In this document: positions 27,323 through 36,268 of the stretch, one piece after another
Numbering within the stretch: position 1 is the stretch's first letter
Layout: each line of letters starts with the position of its first letter
Origin: Mycolicibacterium sarraceniae
GTDB taxonomy: Bacteria > Actinomycetota > Actinomycetes > Mycobacteriales > Mycobacteriaceae
Assembly (NCBI RefSeq): GCF_010731875.1
Contig: NZ_AP022595.1
Location: 4,588,001-4,652,000, forward strand
Direction of reading: 5' to 3'
DNA length: 64,000 nucleotides
The notes under the pieces: generated by a model
What the model was told of the DNA's origin: nothing
What the model saw: only the letters and a program-made list of their open reading frames with translations
Database searches by the model: none
Made by a program: the position numbers and the translations under genes

Positions 27323-27808
27323 ATGCCAACCGAACTCGCTCGGATCTCGGTAATGCTCAAGAGAAAAATGGAAGCACTTCATGCGTCCTCCGACGACGTA
27401 GCCCGCGAACTGGTGCGAGTGCTCGGCGTCAATCAAACAGACCGACGCGCCCTGGAACTCATCCTCTGCGCCGGCGAGAAGGTCATGACACCAGGACTTC
27501 TCGCCGACCAGCTCGGCCTCACCGCCGCCGGCACCACGATCGCCCTCGACCGCCTCGAAAAACTCGGCTACGTCACCCGTTCCCAACACCCCACCGATCA
27601 CCGCCGAGTAATCGTGGTAGCCACCGAGCTCGCCGCCCGCCGCGTCTCCGAACTCCTCGCCCCCCTACTGAGCCACGGCGGCAAAGTGCTGTTCAGCCAC
27701 TACAACCCAGCCGAACTCGCTCTCATCATCGACTTCCTCACCCGCACCGACGAACTACAACAAGAACACGTGAACCGAATGCGCGAACTCGATCCCTACC
27801 CCCACTAG
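27323..27808 (+). CDS. MarR-family transcriptional regulator
   Basis: 161 residues from the ATG at 27323; ATG 27353 is another possible start. The winged helix lies around residues 50-100: VMTPGLLADQLGLTAAGTTI then ALDRLEKLGYVTRSQHPTDH with RRVIVV as the wing, a standard MarR pattern. The C-terminal helix (LALIIDFLTRTDELQQEHVN) would dimerise. A shortened second copy lies at 30996-31137. Its target may be the adjacent secreted-protein gene or itself; this is a guess from position. Confidence 0.85.
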   Translation: MPTELARISVMLKRKMEALHASSDDVARELVRVLGVNQTDRRALELILCAGEKVMTPGLLADQLGLTAAGTTIALDRLEKLGYVTRSQHPTDHRRVIVVATELAARRVSELLAPLLSHGGKVLFSHYNPAELALIIDFLTRTDELQQEHVNRMRELDPYPH

Positions 27809-28084
27809 GGTTCGCCCGCTCAGTCGAATTGCGGCGGCTCCATATGAGACCGCTTCAACTCCCAAAGTGCGGATTGGCCGCAGACGTCACCGAGATGTCC
27901 CACAGCTTGCCGGCTTCCTCACCGCGCGGACTGCGCGGCGACACCGCACCACGGAAACGCGACCCCGTTTGAGGTGAATCGTCGGCGTGATGACTCTTGC
28001 GCAGAGCGTCGTCATACGACGGGTCCGCCGCAGCCTTGGCCAATCCGGCGGGAAGACCGACTCCGTCCAGCGACTATGCGACGG
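27809..28084 (-). pseudogene. Duplicated 3' part of the DsbA-like gene (copy B)
   Basis: The minus strand aligns closely with 31138-31443, the last third of the intact DsbA-like gene, over words such as TTCGCCCGCTCAGTCGAATT and CTTGCGCAGAGCGTCGTC. A 33-base deletion and single-base indels break the frame, and the thioredoxin active site is not included. It cannot make a functional protein. Confidence 0.8.
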
Positions 28085-28462
28085 CCGATCCAGGCTTGAA
28101 AATGGTTGCGTTATCGCGTGATTGCACTCACCTCGACCACGTCGGGTCCGGCAAGTACCGGGATGTCACCGCCGGCAGGTGGCTTGCCACCTCCCCTGAC
28201 TCTGGCAAGTGAGCCTTCGCCGCTCGAGCATATTCAGTATTCAACGCCTTGCTATCAATAGCTTTATGTAGTTAATTATCTTAAATCGATAACTTTCTGT
28301 CGTTAACTTTCAACATCGAATAACGGCCAGGGACGCGAGACTTTTCCCAGGAGAGACACCACCCAGCTGAGAAATTCTCAAAAACTCCGGCGAAATCGGT
28401 CCCGGCAGCGATCGGGGTGAAGTAATTTACGAGTTCAGGTTACCGATGATTGGGGCAGAGCA
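28085..28462 (+). promoter_or_regulatory. Intergenic leader with AT-rich element, copy B
   Basis: The segment 28222-28345 is very AT-rich (TATTCAGTATTCAACGCC, TTGCTATCAATAGCTTTAT, TTAACTTTCAACATCGAATA) and is related to the leaders at 25905 and 29990. It contains nested inverted words around ATCAATAGCTTTATGTAG. It ends about 120 bases before the secreted-protein start at 28463, so it probably contains the promoter. Confidence 0.5.
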
Positions 28463-29593
28463 ATGCAAACGTTTGTACGGACCAGCATGACCGGCGGCGT
28501 GGCACTGATCGGAGCGAGCGCCATCGCGCTGTCACCGCTAGTGGTGACACCGCAGCAGGTGCACCCGCCGGCGATCCCGGTCTCGAGCATCGCGGCCACG
28601 TTGACCGCGTCGACGACCTCGATGGTCGATCCCTTCACCGAGTGGGTGCAGGTCCTGACGACCACGTTCAACAACCTGGCGGCCATCGGCCAACAGATAC
28701 AGGCCAGCCCTGCTCCCATCCTCAAGCAGATCATCGCCAACCAGATCGGCTACGCCACCACCATCTCCACAGCGCTCGGCAACGCCGGCGGCGCCTTTGT
28801 CGCGGCCGCGAAGGCACTTCCCTCGGCTCTCCTTCAGGCAGCTCAACAAGTGGCCGCCGGCCAGATCAGCGCTGGCCTGTCCACGGCATACACCGCCGCG
28901 CTCGCACTGGTGGTATCCCCCGGCTTCGCACTGATACAAAGTCCGATACTCAACATCCCCGGCCAGGTTTTGCAGAACATCACCAACTTCGTCAACCTCG
29001 TCCCCACTTTTGTTGGGACACTGGGCCTTTCTGCGCTCTACACGGCTAGCGGCGTCGAGAGCGCGTTTGGGGATACCGCGCAAGCGGTGTACGACGCGGT
29101 GGGCGCCGGCGATTTCGGGGCGGCGGTGAACGCGATCGTCAACGCCCCTGCCGTGCTCACCAACGCCTTCCTCAACGGGTATGCACCGGCGGCGTCATGG
29201 GGGATTCTGACTCCGGTCACCTCCGGAACTGGCTTGGTCCCCGTATTTATCGGCTTTCGCGACCTCTTCGCGCAAAAGCTGGGCGCACCGGTGTCATCCA
29301 CGGCGGCGGCGGTCACGTCCTCCCGCGCGGCCGCAGCCCCACCGACACCGGCCGCCACGGTGACACTGGACACCACCCCCGCCACCGCCACCGCCAGCCC
29401 ACGAACCGCGACGAGCACGCGCGGCACAGCGAGCACAAAAGCCACACCCGCGGCAGCCGACAACACCAGCGCGGGCAGCGAAAACAACACACAGCCCGCC
29501 GAGACTCATAACACCCACGGAGCTGCCGCAGGCGGCTCCACAAGCACCGGCTCCTCAGCACGAAAAGCGGGACACGCCAACCGCACACACTAG
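28463..29593 (+). CDS. Mycobacterial secreted protein with Ala/Thr-rich tail
   Basis: 376 residues from the ATG at 28463, with GGGGCAG upstream. A signal-like N-terminus (TSMTGGVALIGASAIALSPL) is followed by a helical domain of about 230 residues with conserved-looking patches (DPFTEWVQVLTTTFNNLAAI, ILKQIIANQIGYATTI, NIPGQVLQNITNFVNLV). The last 100 residues are low-complexity Ala, Thr, Ser and Pro. Proteins of this kind occur in families in mycobacteria without assigned function. The tail suggests a cell-wall or surface location and possible glycosylation; this is inference. Confidence 0.75.
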   Translation: MQTFVRTSMTGGVALIGASAIALSPLVVTPQQVHPPAIPVSSIAATLTASTTSMVDPFTEWVQVLTTTFNNLAAIGQQIQASPAPILKQIIANQIGYATTISTALGNAGGAFVAAAKALPSALLQAAQQVAAGQISAGLSTAYTAALALVVSPGFALIQSPILNIPGQVLQNITNFVNLVPTFVGTLGLSALYTASGVESAFGDTAQAVYDAVGAGDFGAAVNAIVNAPAVLTNAFLNGYAPAASWGILTPVTSGTGLVPVFIGFRDLFAQKLGAPVSSTAAAVTSSRAAAAPPTPAATVTLDTTPATATASPRTATSTRGTASTKATPAAADNTSAGSENNTQPAETHNTHGAAAGGSTSTGSSARKAGHANRTH

Positions 29594-29636
29594 GAACTCA
29601 CCCCGTCGGCCGGAATGCAGCGGCCTAGGACGAAAC

Positions 29637-29755
29637 CTCCACCGCGCGGAATACGGGACAACGCCGGACCGAAGAGCGCAACCCCGCCGACATGAAGCAT
29701 CGGCATACCGACATCCCCGCCGACCGCGTCCAAAACCCCGGCGGCGACCGCCGCC
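29637..29755 (-). pseudogene. Duplicated internal piece of the DsbA-like gene (copy C)
   Basis: About 120 bases resemble 31250-31360 of the intact gene (ACCGCGCGGAATACGGGACA against ACCGCGCGGAATGCGCGACA, followed by CGGACCGAAGAGCGCAACCC and ATCGGCATACCGACATCC). It is more diverged than copy B. Frame is not kept. Confidence 0.6.
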
Positions 29756-29989
29756 ACCAAGGACGGCAGTAAGGCGGTACCGGGCGCTCTCGTTCATGCG
29801 GGCTCCATCCGCGTTGTTCTGCGTCTGCGGCCAGGTCTCGGGCGTCGATGCGTTGAGTGGCGAGGACTGCGAGATGGGTAGCCTCGGCGCCGACAAGGCG
29901 ACCCCTTCGACGGCGAAGCCTGACACATCCGCCAGGGCGGACCCACACCTCGACAGGTCCTCGACTTTTCGCGCAGTCCCCAAGAGTGC

Positions 29990-30080
29990 ACGTCCACAAT
30001 TATTCTGTATTCAATATCTTTGCAGCAATAGCTTTCATTTGCGAATTATCAATAGCGAATAATGGACGCGACACTGCCAT
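29990..30080 (+). repeat. AT-rich leader, copy C of three
   Basis: TATTCTGTATTCAATATCTT, then TTGCAGCAATAGCTTTCATT and CGAATAATGGACGCGACAC. The words match copy B (TATTCAGTATTCAA, TTGCTATCAATAGCTTTA, CGAATAACGGCCAGGGACGCGA) in order and spacing. It lies about 100 bases upstream of the 205-residue secreted protein. Confidence 0.6.
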
Positions 30081-30185
30081 CGAAACGTGTTCGAAATGTG
30101 CCGGGAATTTCCGCGGAGGCGAGATACATTTATCCGCGGCGCGGCACCCTGGCTACGTCGCTACCTTCACCGTTTGGAGAAGAAT

Positions 30186-30803
30186 ATGCGATCAAATACA
30201 TCCACGCTGCTTCGCGCTGGTGCCATCACTCCCATGGCCCTTGCCGCCGCACTTTGTTTCGCTGGGACGGCAAATGCAGCCGTCTCGGTGAACTGGAGCT
30301 GCCAGGCCTCGGCTGGGACGTCGAGCATGACAACCTCGGTCACCGGCACCGCGCCGGGCTCGGTGACCGCGGGTTCTCCTGTGGCCATTACCATCGCACC
30401 AGGTTCATCGACGGTGCCGACGAACCCAATCCCCCTTGTCACGGTCGTCAGCATCAGTAACATGCAGATGATCATCCCGGTCCCGGCCAACTCGACATAT
30501 GTCTCTTCCAGCGCATCCGGTGGAACATTCTCCGGTACGACTGCCCTCGTGGGCAGTAATGTCGTGCTTACCGTTGCCGGCCCGATTCCCGGTGGCTCGA
30601 CGTACACACCGCCTGCGGTCACCATCAACGTGACGGCCAACTCTCCCGGCTCGATTACCAGCAAGTATGCCGGCACCAGCTATTCCAACCCCGGCATGAC
30701 CTTCACCACGACAGTAAAACCAGTGATTGGTCCTAACTTCAATGTCGCAACCTCCTGCTACCCGAATCCTTCTCCGACACTCACCACCACGACTGTCACC
30801 TAA
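30186..30803 (+). CDS. Small secreted protein of unknown family
   Basis: 205 residues from the ATG at 30186, with GGAGAAG seven bases upstream. A clear signal peptide (TPMALAAALCFAGTANA) ends near residue 31. The mature part is Thr, Ser, Val, Pro and Gly-rich and strongly beta-predicted (TSVTGTAPGSVTAGSPVAIT, STYVSSSASGGTFSGTTALV). It has only two cysteines, in NWSCQA near the start and ATSCYPNP near the end, which could form one disulfide across an immunoglobulin-like sandwich. A decayed paralog lies at 26040-26590. Function unknown. Confidence 0.78.
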   Translation: MRSNTSTLLRAGAITPMALAAALCFAGTANAAVSVNWSCQASAGTSSMTTSVTGTAPGSVTAGSPVAITIAPGSSTVPTNPIPLVTVVSISNMQMIIPVPANSTYVSSSASGGTFSGTTALVGSNVVLTVAGPIPGGSTYTPPAVTINVTANSPGSITSKYAGTSYSNPGMTFTTTVKPVIGPNFNVATSCYPNPSPTLTTTTVT

Positions 30804-30995
30804 CCCTGCGGGTCGAATAGACCAGGTGCTGATCGGTTAGGCGGTGTGGGGAGGCTGGGGCCTCCCCGCGCCAACAAGCCCCGCGATCAAACCCCAAAAC
30901 GCCGGCCACACAACGCAATCTGGATACAGTCAGCCTTGCGCCTCAATGGAAACTGACTCGACCAGTCGGCACGGGCCGCTTGCCCTGGTATCGAC

Positions 30996-31137
30996 GAACC
31001 GGGTCAAGCCCAGGCTGGGGAGGTCTTTTCATCGGATGCCAACCGAACTCGCTTGGATCATCGACTTCCTCACCCGCACCGACGAACTACAACAAGAACA
31101 CGTGAACCGAATGCGCGAACTCGATCCCTACCTCCGG
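30996..31137 (+). pseudogene. MarR gene copy with 127-codon in-frame deletion
   Basis: The sequence repeats the MarR gene's start (MPTELA) and jumps straight to its end (IIDFLTRTDELQQEHVNRMR). The missing 381 bases are bounded in the intact copy by two direct repeats CCGAACTCGCT (27330-27340 and 27711-27721), and one copy remains here. The stop of the full gene is also lost, so the frame runs on antisense into the DsbA-like gene. The DNA-binding domain is gone. Confidence 0.8.
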
Positions 31138-31146
31138 TTCGCCCGC

Positions 31147-31755
31147 TCAGTCGAATTGCGGCGGCTCCGTACGAGACCGCTTCAACTCCCAAAAGTGCGG
31201 GTAGGCCGCAAACGTCACCGAAGCGTCCCACAACTTGCCGGCTTCCTCACCGCGCGGAATGCGCGACAACACCGGACCGAAAAACGCGACCCCCTTGACA
31301 TGAATCGTCGGCGTGCCGACATCCTCGCCCACGGCGTCCACCCCGGCGTGATGGCTCTTGCGCAGAGCGTCGTCGTACGACGGATCCGTCGCAGCCTTGG
31401 CCAACTCGGCGGGAAGGCCGGCCTCGTCCAGCGACTGCGCGATGACCTCGTCGAGGTTCTTGTTGTCCTGGTTGTGGATGCGGGTGCCCATAGCGGTGTA
31501 AAGCGGTCCGAGCGCCTCGGCGCCGTGGGCCTGCTCGGCAGCGATGGCGACCCGCACCGGACCCCACGCCTTCTTCATCATCTCTTGGTATTGCTCGGGC
31601 AGGTCGCGACCTTCGTTGAGCACCGCCAGGCTCATCACGTGAAAGCTGACATCGATATCGCGGACCTTCTCCACCTCGAGAATCCAGCGGGAGGTGATCC
31701 AACACCACGGACACAGCGGGTCGAACCAGAAATCGGCGCGTGACTTCTCGGACAT
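31147..31755 (-). CDS. Mycothiol-linked DsbA-family oxidoreductase (Rv2466c-like)
   Basis: 202 residues from the ATG at 31755, with GAGGAG six bases upstream. The thioredoxin fold has the active-site motif [14 protein letters not shown] near residue 13-24, a DsbA-type helical insert, and the cis-Pro region [10 protein letters not shown]. tuberculosis Rv2466c is a mycothiol-dependent reductase of this family that also activates a thienopyrimidine prodrug. It diverges from pepN, as in M. tuberculosis. Pieces of its 3' end are scattered three times upstream along the chromosome. Confidence 0.92.
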   Translation of the reverse strand: MSEKSRADFWFDPLCPWCWITSRWILEVEKVRDIDVSFHVMSLAVLNEGRDLPEQYQEMMKKAWGPVRVAIAAEQAHGAEALGPLYTAMGTRIHNQDNKNLDEVIAQSLDEAGLPAELAKAATDPSYDDALRKSHHAGVDAVGEDVGTPTIHVKGVAFFGPVLSRIPRGEEAGKLWDASVTFAAYPHFWELKRSRTEPPQFD

Positions 31756-31840
31756 GCGGGCTCCTCCTCGCGGTTGACGCAGATCTTCATCACAACTCAT
31801 GTCAATAGAACACTGTTCCCGCTCCCGCTAGGTTGGACGC

Positions 31841-34411
31841 GTGGCACTTCCCAACCTCACCCGTGACGAGGCCATCGAGCGCGCTGCTCTGGTCACCGTC
31901 GGCAATTACCGCATCGATCTGGACCTGACTTCCGGGGAAAAGACCTTCCGGTCGACCACGACCGTCGAGTTCGAGGCGGTGCCGGGGGCCGATACCGTCA
32001 TCGACCTGGCCGCCGACACCGTGCACAGCGCCGTGCTCAATGGAGTTGAGATCGACGTGTCGGGGTATGACGAGTCCACCGGCATCCCGCTGGAAGGCCT
32101 GGCCCAGACCAACGTCCTCGTGGTCGAGGCCGACTGCCGCTACTCCAACACCGGCGAAGGCCTGCACCGGTTCGTCGACCCGGTCGACAGCGAGGTCTAC
32201 CTGTACTCGCAGTTCGAAACCGCCGACGCCAAGCGGATGTTCGCCTGCTTCGACCAGCCTGACCTCAAGGCGACCTTCGATGTGACGGTCACCGCGCCGT
32301 CGCACTGGCAGGTGATCTCCAACGGCGCGACCAGCACCGTCGAGGAAAACGGCAAGGTGAAGGCCCACACCTTCGCCACCACCCCGCGGATGAGCACCTA
32401 TCTGGTCGCGCTGATCGCGGGTCCCTACGCGCGCTGGGATGACGTCTACGCCGACGAGCATGGCGAGATCCCGCTGGGCCTGTTCTGCCGGTCCTCACTG
32501 GCGGAGTACATGGACGCCGAGCGGCTGTTCAGCGAGACCAAGCAGGGCTTCGGGTTCTATCACCGCAACTTCGGCGTGCCGTACGCGTTCGGCAAGTACG
32601 ACCAGTTGTTCGTGCCCGAATTCAACGCCGGCGCAATGGAGAACGCCGGCGCGGTGACCTTCTTGGAGGACTACGTCTTCCGGTCCAAGGTCACCCGGTA
32701 CAGCTATGAGCGCCGGGCTGAGACGGTGCTGCACGAGATGGCACACATGTGGTTCGGCGATCTGGTGACGATGACCTGGTGGGACGACCTGTGGCTCAAC
32801 GAGTCGTTCGCGACGTTCGCCTCGGTGCTCTGCCAGGCCGAGGCCACCGAGTATGACCAGGCGTGGACCACGTTCGCCAACGTGGAGAAGTCCTGGGCCT
32901 ACCGTCAAGACCAGCTGCCCTCGACCCATCCGGTCGCCGCCGACATCCCCGACCTGCACGCTGTCGAGGTCAACTTCGACGGCATCACCTATGCCAAGGG
33001 TGCCAGCGTCCTCAAGCAACTCGTGGCCTATGTCGGGTTGGAGCACTTCCTGTCCGGGCTGCGCGACTACTTCGCCGCGCACGCCTTCGACAACGCGACA
33101 TTCGATGATCTGTTGGGCGCGCTGGAGAAGGCCTCGGGCCGCGACCTGTCCGACTGGGGTCGGCAGTGGCTCAAGACCACCGGGCTCAACACGCTGCGCG
33201 CCGACTTCGACGTCGACGCCGACGGCCGTTTCACCCGCTTCGCGATCGCGCAGGGCGGTGCCGCACCCGGTGCCGGCGAGACCCGTGTGCACCGGCTCGC
33301 GGTCGGCATCTACGACGACGACCCGATGACGGGCAAGCTGGTCCGAGTGCACCGCGAGGAACTCGACGTATCCGGCGCGTTGACGGATGTTCCTGCGCTG
33401 CAAGGTGTTTCGCGCGGCAAGCTGATCCTTGTCAACGATGACGACCTGACCTACTGCTCACTGCGGCTCGACGACGCGTCACTGCAGACCGCGCTGAGCC
33501 GGACTGCCGATATTGAGGAACCGCTGCCCCGCACGCTGGTGTGGTCGGCGGCGTGGGAGATGACCCGCGATGCCGAGCTGACCGCGCGGGACTTCGTGGC
33601 CCTGGTGATGAGCGGCGTTCAGGCCGAATCCGAGGTCGGGGTGGCTCAGCGGCTGCTGCTGCAGGCGCAGACCGCGCTGAACTCCTACGCCGACCCGGCG
33701 TGGGCGTGCGCCAACGGCTGGCCGGCGTTCGCCGACCGGCTGCTGGACCTGGCCCGGGAATCGGCCCCGGGGTCGGACCACCAGCTGGCGTTCGTCAACG
33801 CGCTGTGCACCTCGGTGCTGCAGCTGAACCACGTCGCGGTGCTGGCGACGCTGCTGGACGGTGAGCCTGCCGAGGTGAACCTCGCTGGCCTGGTGATCGA
33901 CACCGATCTACGCTGGCGCATCGTCACCGCGCTGGCCGCCGCCGGTGACATCGACGGCGACGGTCCCCAGACGCCATTCCTGGACGCTGAAGCCGCCAAC
34001 GATCCGACCGCGGCCGGTCGCCGGCACGCCGCCGCGGCGGCCGCGGCCCGTCCGCAGCTCGCCGTTAAGCAAGCCGCGTGGCAGCAGGTGATCGAGGACG
34101 ACACACTGGCCAATATCACCGCGCGGGCGATCATCGGCGGGTTCGCCCCGGCCGGGCAGGCCGCGCTGCTGCAGCCGTTCACAGCACACTATTTCGAGGC
34201 GATCCCGGGAGTTTGGGAGCGCCGGTCCAGCGAGGTGGCGCAGACCGTGGTGATCGGCCTGTACCCGTCGTGGGATATCAGCTCCGAGGCTTTGGCGGCT
34301 GCGGACACATTCCTCGACGGCGAGCTGCCGTCCGCACTGCGGCGGCTAGTTCTGGAAGGCCGGGCCGGCGTCGAGCGGTCGTTGAAGGCGCGCGCCTTCG
34401 ACGCAAGCTAG
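31841..34411 (+). CDS. pepN: Aminopeptidase N (M1 family)
   Basis: 856 residues from a GTG at 31841. The exopeptidase motif GAMEN is at residues 264-268, and the zinc site HEMAHMWFGD starts at His298 with the third ligand in NESFATF. The long alpha-helical C-terminal domain is complete. It removes N-terminal residues from peptides in the cytosol, downstream of Clp and proteasome action. It diverges from the oxidoreductase gene. Confidence 0.97.
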   Translation: MALPNLTRDEAIERAALVTVGNYRIDLDLTSGEKTFRSTTTVEFEAVPGADTVIDLAADTVHSAVLNGVEIDVSGYDESTGIPLEGLAQTNVLVVEADCRYSNTGEGLHRFVDPVDSEVYLYSQFETADAKRMFACFDQPDLKATFDVTVTAPSHWQVISNGATSTVEENGKVKAHTFATTPRMSTYLVALIAGPYARWDDVYADEHGEIPLGLFCRSSLAEYMDAERLFSETKQGFGFYHRNFGVPYAFGKYDQLFVPEFNAGAMENAGAVTFLEDYVFRSKVTRYSYERRAETVLHEMAHMWFGDLVTMTWWDDLWLNESFATFASVLCQAEATEYDQAWTTFANVEKSWAYRQDQLPSTHPVAADIPDLHAVEVNFDGITYAKGASVLKQLVAYVGLEHFLSGLRDYFAAHAFDNATFDDLLGALEKASGRDLSDWGRQWLKTTGLNTLRADFDVDADGRFTRFAIAQGGAAPGAGETRVHRLAVGIYDDDPMTGKLVRVHREELDVSGALTDVPALQGVSRGKLILVNDDDLTYCSLRLDDASLQTALSRTADIEEPLPRTLVWSAAWEMTRDAELTARDFVALVMSGVQAESEVGVAQRLLLQAQTALNSYADPAWACANGWPAFADRLLDLARESAPGSDHQLAFVNALCTSVLQLNHVAVLATLLDGEPAEVNLAGLVIDTDLRWRIVTALAAAGDIDGDGPQTPFLDAEAANDPTAAGRRHAAAAAAARPQLAVKQAAWQQVIEDDTLANITARAIIGGFAPAGQAALLQPFTAHYFEAIPGVWERRSSEVAQTVVIGLYPSWDISSEALAAADTFLDGELPSALRRLVLEGRAGVERSLKARAFDAS

Positions 34412-34435
34412 CGTCTGCCGCCTACGCTTTCGGCC

Positions 34436-34783
34436 ATGGCGGCCCCCAACAGTCGGCGAGCACGCGCGGCGCGCAGGCGCACCAGGCGTGTCAAGGCCGT
34501 CGTCAACGACCTGACCGAGGCGCAGTGGGCGACGTTGAAAGAAGCGTGGAGCGGCTGCGCCTATTGCGGGGCGACCGGTAAGCCGCTGCAGCGGGATTGC
34601 GTCATGGCGATATCCCGGGGCGGCAGATACACGATCGACAACGTGGTGCCCGCCTGCGCGGCCTGCAACGCCAGTAAATGCAATGACGAGGTGACCGGTT
34701 GGCTGCGCCGCAAGCGCCTTGATGAACGCTTGTTTCTCGAGCGCTACGTCCACATCCGCGCGCAGTTGCTGGCAACGACCTGA
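34436..34783 (+). CDS. HNH endonuclease-domain protein
   Basis: 115 residues from the ATG at 34436, 24 bases after pepN. A basic N-terminus (SRRARAARRRTRRVKAVVND) precedes the HNH core: CAYCGATGKPLQRDCVMAIS, then NVVPACAACNASKCNDEV, with the two CxxC zinc pairs. In place of the usual DHV the first motif reads RDCVMAISRGG, so the first His is not obvious and activity is uncertain. It converges on the DUF5130-like gene with no gap. Confidence 0.7.
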   Translation: MAAPNSRRARAARRRTRRVKAVVNDLTEAQWATLKEAWSGCAYCGATGKPLQRDCVMAISRGGRYTIDNVVPACAACNASKCNDEVTGWLRRKRLDERLFLERYVHIRAQLLATT

Positions 34784-35269
34784 CTACGGGCGGGAGATGG
34801 CCGCCGACATCACGCGCACGGCACTGACCAGCCCGTCGATGAGGTTGCCCTCTTTGATCGCCGACGCGGCTGCCGACACCCCGAGTGGGGCTGCTGACTC
34901 CGCGCCACGGCCACGAACGTCCGCGCCGTAGACCACCTCGATCGCCTTCTGATCGGGCGACACGGCCAGCAGCACCGCGTTGTTCGGGGTCGGGACGTCG
35001 GCGAGGATCTCGCGGGCCCGGGCCGTGGTGTCGCTGCCCAGATCACCGATGTAGACGGCGAAGCGGGCCTTGGACTGCCGGCTGCCGTACTTCAGCGCAT
35101 CGTCGAGTTCGACCAGCTGGCTGACCGGAAACGGGTAGTGCATCGACAGCTCGCCGGGTTCGGTGACGCCCGAAACCCGTCCGCTGGTGGTCAGCGCAAA
35201 ACCGTACGGCAGGTTGGCCGGATCGACGGTCGCTACCGTCCCGTGCTCACCACTTCCCACTTGCTCCAC
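34784..35269 (-). CDS. DUF5130 (TPM-like) domain protein, Rv2468c-like
   Basis: 161 residues from a GTG at 35269; a second GTG 9 bases on is possible. The C-terminal two thirds resemble the TPM/Psb32 fold ([39 protein letters not shown]). The gene overlaps the small membrane-protein gene upstream by 23 bases, so the two are probably co-translated. In M. smegmatis the neighbouring proteins at this locus were found as extra cytochrome aa3 subunits in supercomplex structures; I recall this from memory and cannot assign the DUF5130 protein itself with certainty. Confidence 0.75.
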   Translation of the reverse strand: MEQVGSGEHGTVATVDPANLPYGFALTTSGRVSGVTEPGELSMHYPFPVSQLVELDDALKYGSRQSKARFAVYIGDLGSDTTARAREILADVPTPNNAVLLAVSPDQKAIEVVYGADVRGRGAESAAPLGVSAAASAIKEGNLIDGLVSAVRVMSAAISRP

Positions 35270-35486
35270 CTCCCACGTTCACCTCAGCCGCACCGTGACC
35301 GTGATGGCCACCGTCGGGAACGACCTCATCGACGGCCGCCCAGAGGATCGGCGCGTGCGTCCAAGGCTCGGACAACTTGTACGTCGCGGCGCGCTTGCCC
35401 TTGCCGGGAATAATCAACAGGGCCAAGACAGCCGCGAGCCCAAAGGGGATGCCCACGAACAGGCCGTGGACGACAGCAGCATTCAC
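35247..35486 (-). CDS. ctaJ: Small membrane protein, probable cytochrome aa3 oxidase subunit CtaJ
   Basis: 79 residues from a GTG at 35486 ([20 protein letters not shown]). One N-terminal membrane segment is followed by a short soluble stretch [18 protein letters not shown] and a His/Gly-rich end. The locus between pepN and glbO and the size fit CtaJ, an accessory subunit described for mycobacterial cytochrome c oxidase. The name rests on recalled gene position, so treat it as probable. It starts 19 bases after the HNH gene ends and overlaps the DUF5130 gene. Confidence 0.6.
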   Translation of the reverse strand: MNAAVVHGLFVGIPFGLAAVLALLIIPGKGKRAATYKLSEPWTHAPILWAAVDEVVPDGGHHGHGAAEVNVGGGASGKW

Positions 35487-35505
35487 GAGGCAAACCGTAG
35501 CAGTC

Positions 35506-36138
35506 TCACGCCGCGCCCTCACCCAGGTAGCGCACCCAGGCCGGGTCGAGTTCCTTGATGGTGCACAGCAGCCGCCAATGCTGGCCCTTCGGCGGCATCG
35601 GCACCAGTCTCAGCGTCCAGCCCAGCTCGCTCAGGAGCTTGTCGGCCTTGCGGTGATTACACGTCGCGCAGGCAGCCACGCAGTTCTCCCAGGAATGCTC
35701 ACCGCCGCGGCTGCGCGGCACCACGTGATCGACGGTGTCGGCCTTGGAGCCGCAGTACGCGCACCGGAAACGATCGCGATGCATCAACGCGGCCCGGGTC
35801 ATCGGGATGCGCGCCCGGTAGGGCACCCGGACGAAGCTGCGCAACCGGATCACCGACGGCACCACAATTGCCCGGCTGGCCGAATGGATGACCGGTCCGC
35901 CGGGGTCGTCGTGCACCACATCGGCTTTACCGCATAGGAGCATGATCACCGCCCGGCGCATGGGGAGCGCCGTCAGCGGTTCGTACGTGGAATTCAGTAA
36001 CAGCACCCGGCGACGACCCCACACTGATCCGTCGGCCGGGCTGGGTATGTGAGGGTCGGCGTGCAGGCTTGAACTCGGTAAGGACCCGATCGGGCCCGTC
36101 GCGGCTCGGTGACCGCGGTTCCGATTGCGCTGCGCCAT
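35506..36138 (-). CDS. HNH endonuclease (Rv2469c-like)
   Basis: 210 residues from the ATG at 36138, with GGAGG at good spacing; longer readings have no such signal. The N-terminal part has [20 protein letters not shown], conserved in this actinobacterial HNH group. The nuclease core is [20 protein letters not shown] then [19 protein letters not shown], with all HNH and zinc residues. It heads the minus-strand set HNH-ctaJ-DUF5130. The substrate is unknown. Confidence 0.9.
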   Translation of the reverse strand: MAQRNRNRGHRAATGPIGSLPSSSLHADPHIPSPADGSVWGRRRVLLLNSTYEPLTALPMRRAVIMLLCGKADVVHDDPGGPVIHSASRAIVVPSVIRLRSFVRVPYRARIPMTRAALMHRDRFRCAYCGSKADTVDHVVPRSRGGEHSWENCVAACATCNHRKADKLLSELGWTLRLVPMPPKGQHWRLLCTIKELDPAWVRYLGEGAA

Positions 36139-36268
36139 TCGACCTCCAAAGACCAGTCCACCACGGATCGGCCGTAATCGCACGACTATGTGGTCGATGT
36201 TCGCAGGTCAAATCCGTGAACATCGGGTGACGTGGGTCGCGCGGGAGGCGGATGTACACAATGGTGGG

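Larger units (their letters stand above)
27283..28084. repeat. Duplicated MarR-plus-DsbA-3'-end block, copy B
   Basis: The block runs from the word GAACCGGGTCAAGCCCAGG through a full MarR gene into a partial antisense DsbA-like 3' end. The same order recurs at 30996-31443 with near identity over the shared parts, except for a 381-base deletion inside MarR there. The block marks a segmental duplication anchored on the end of the DsbA-like gene. Confidence 0.8.

Noticed and set aside
36125..36268. Longer N-terminus for truncated hemoglobin O
   Set aside because: The 48 extra codons have no globin similarity and overlap the HNH gene's promoter; the GTG at 36269 fits the family.
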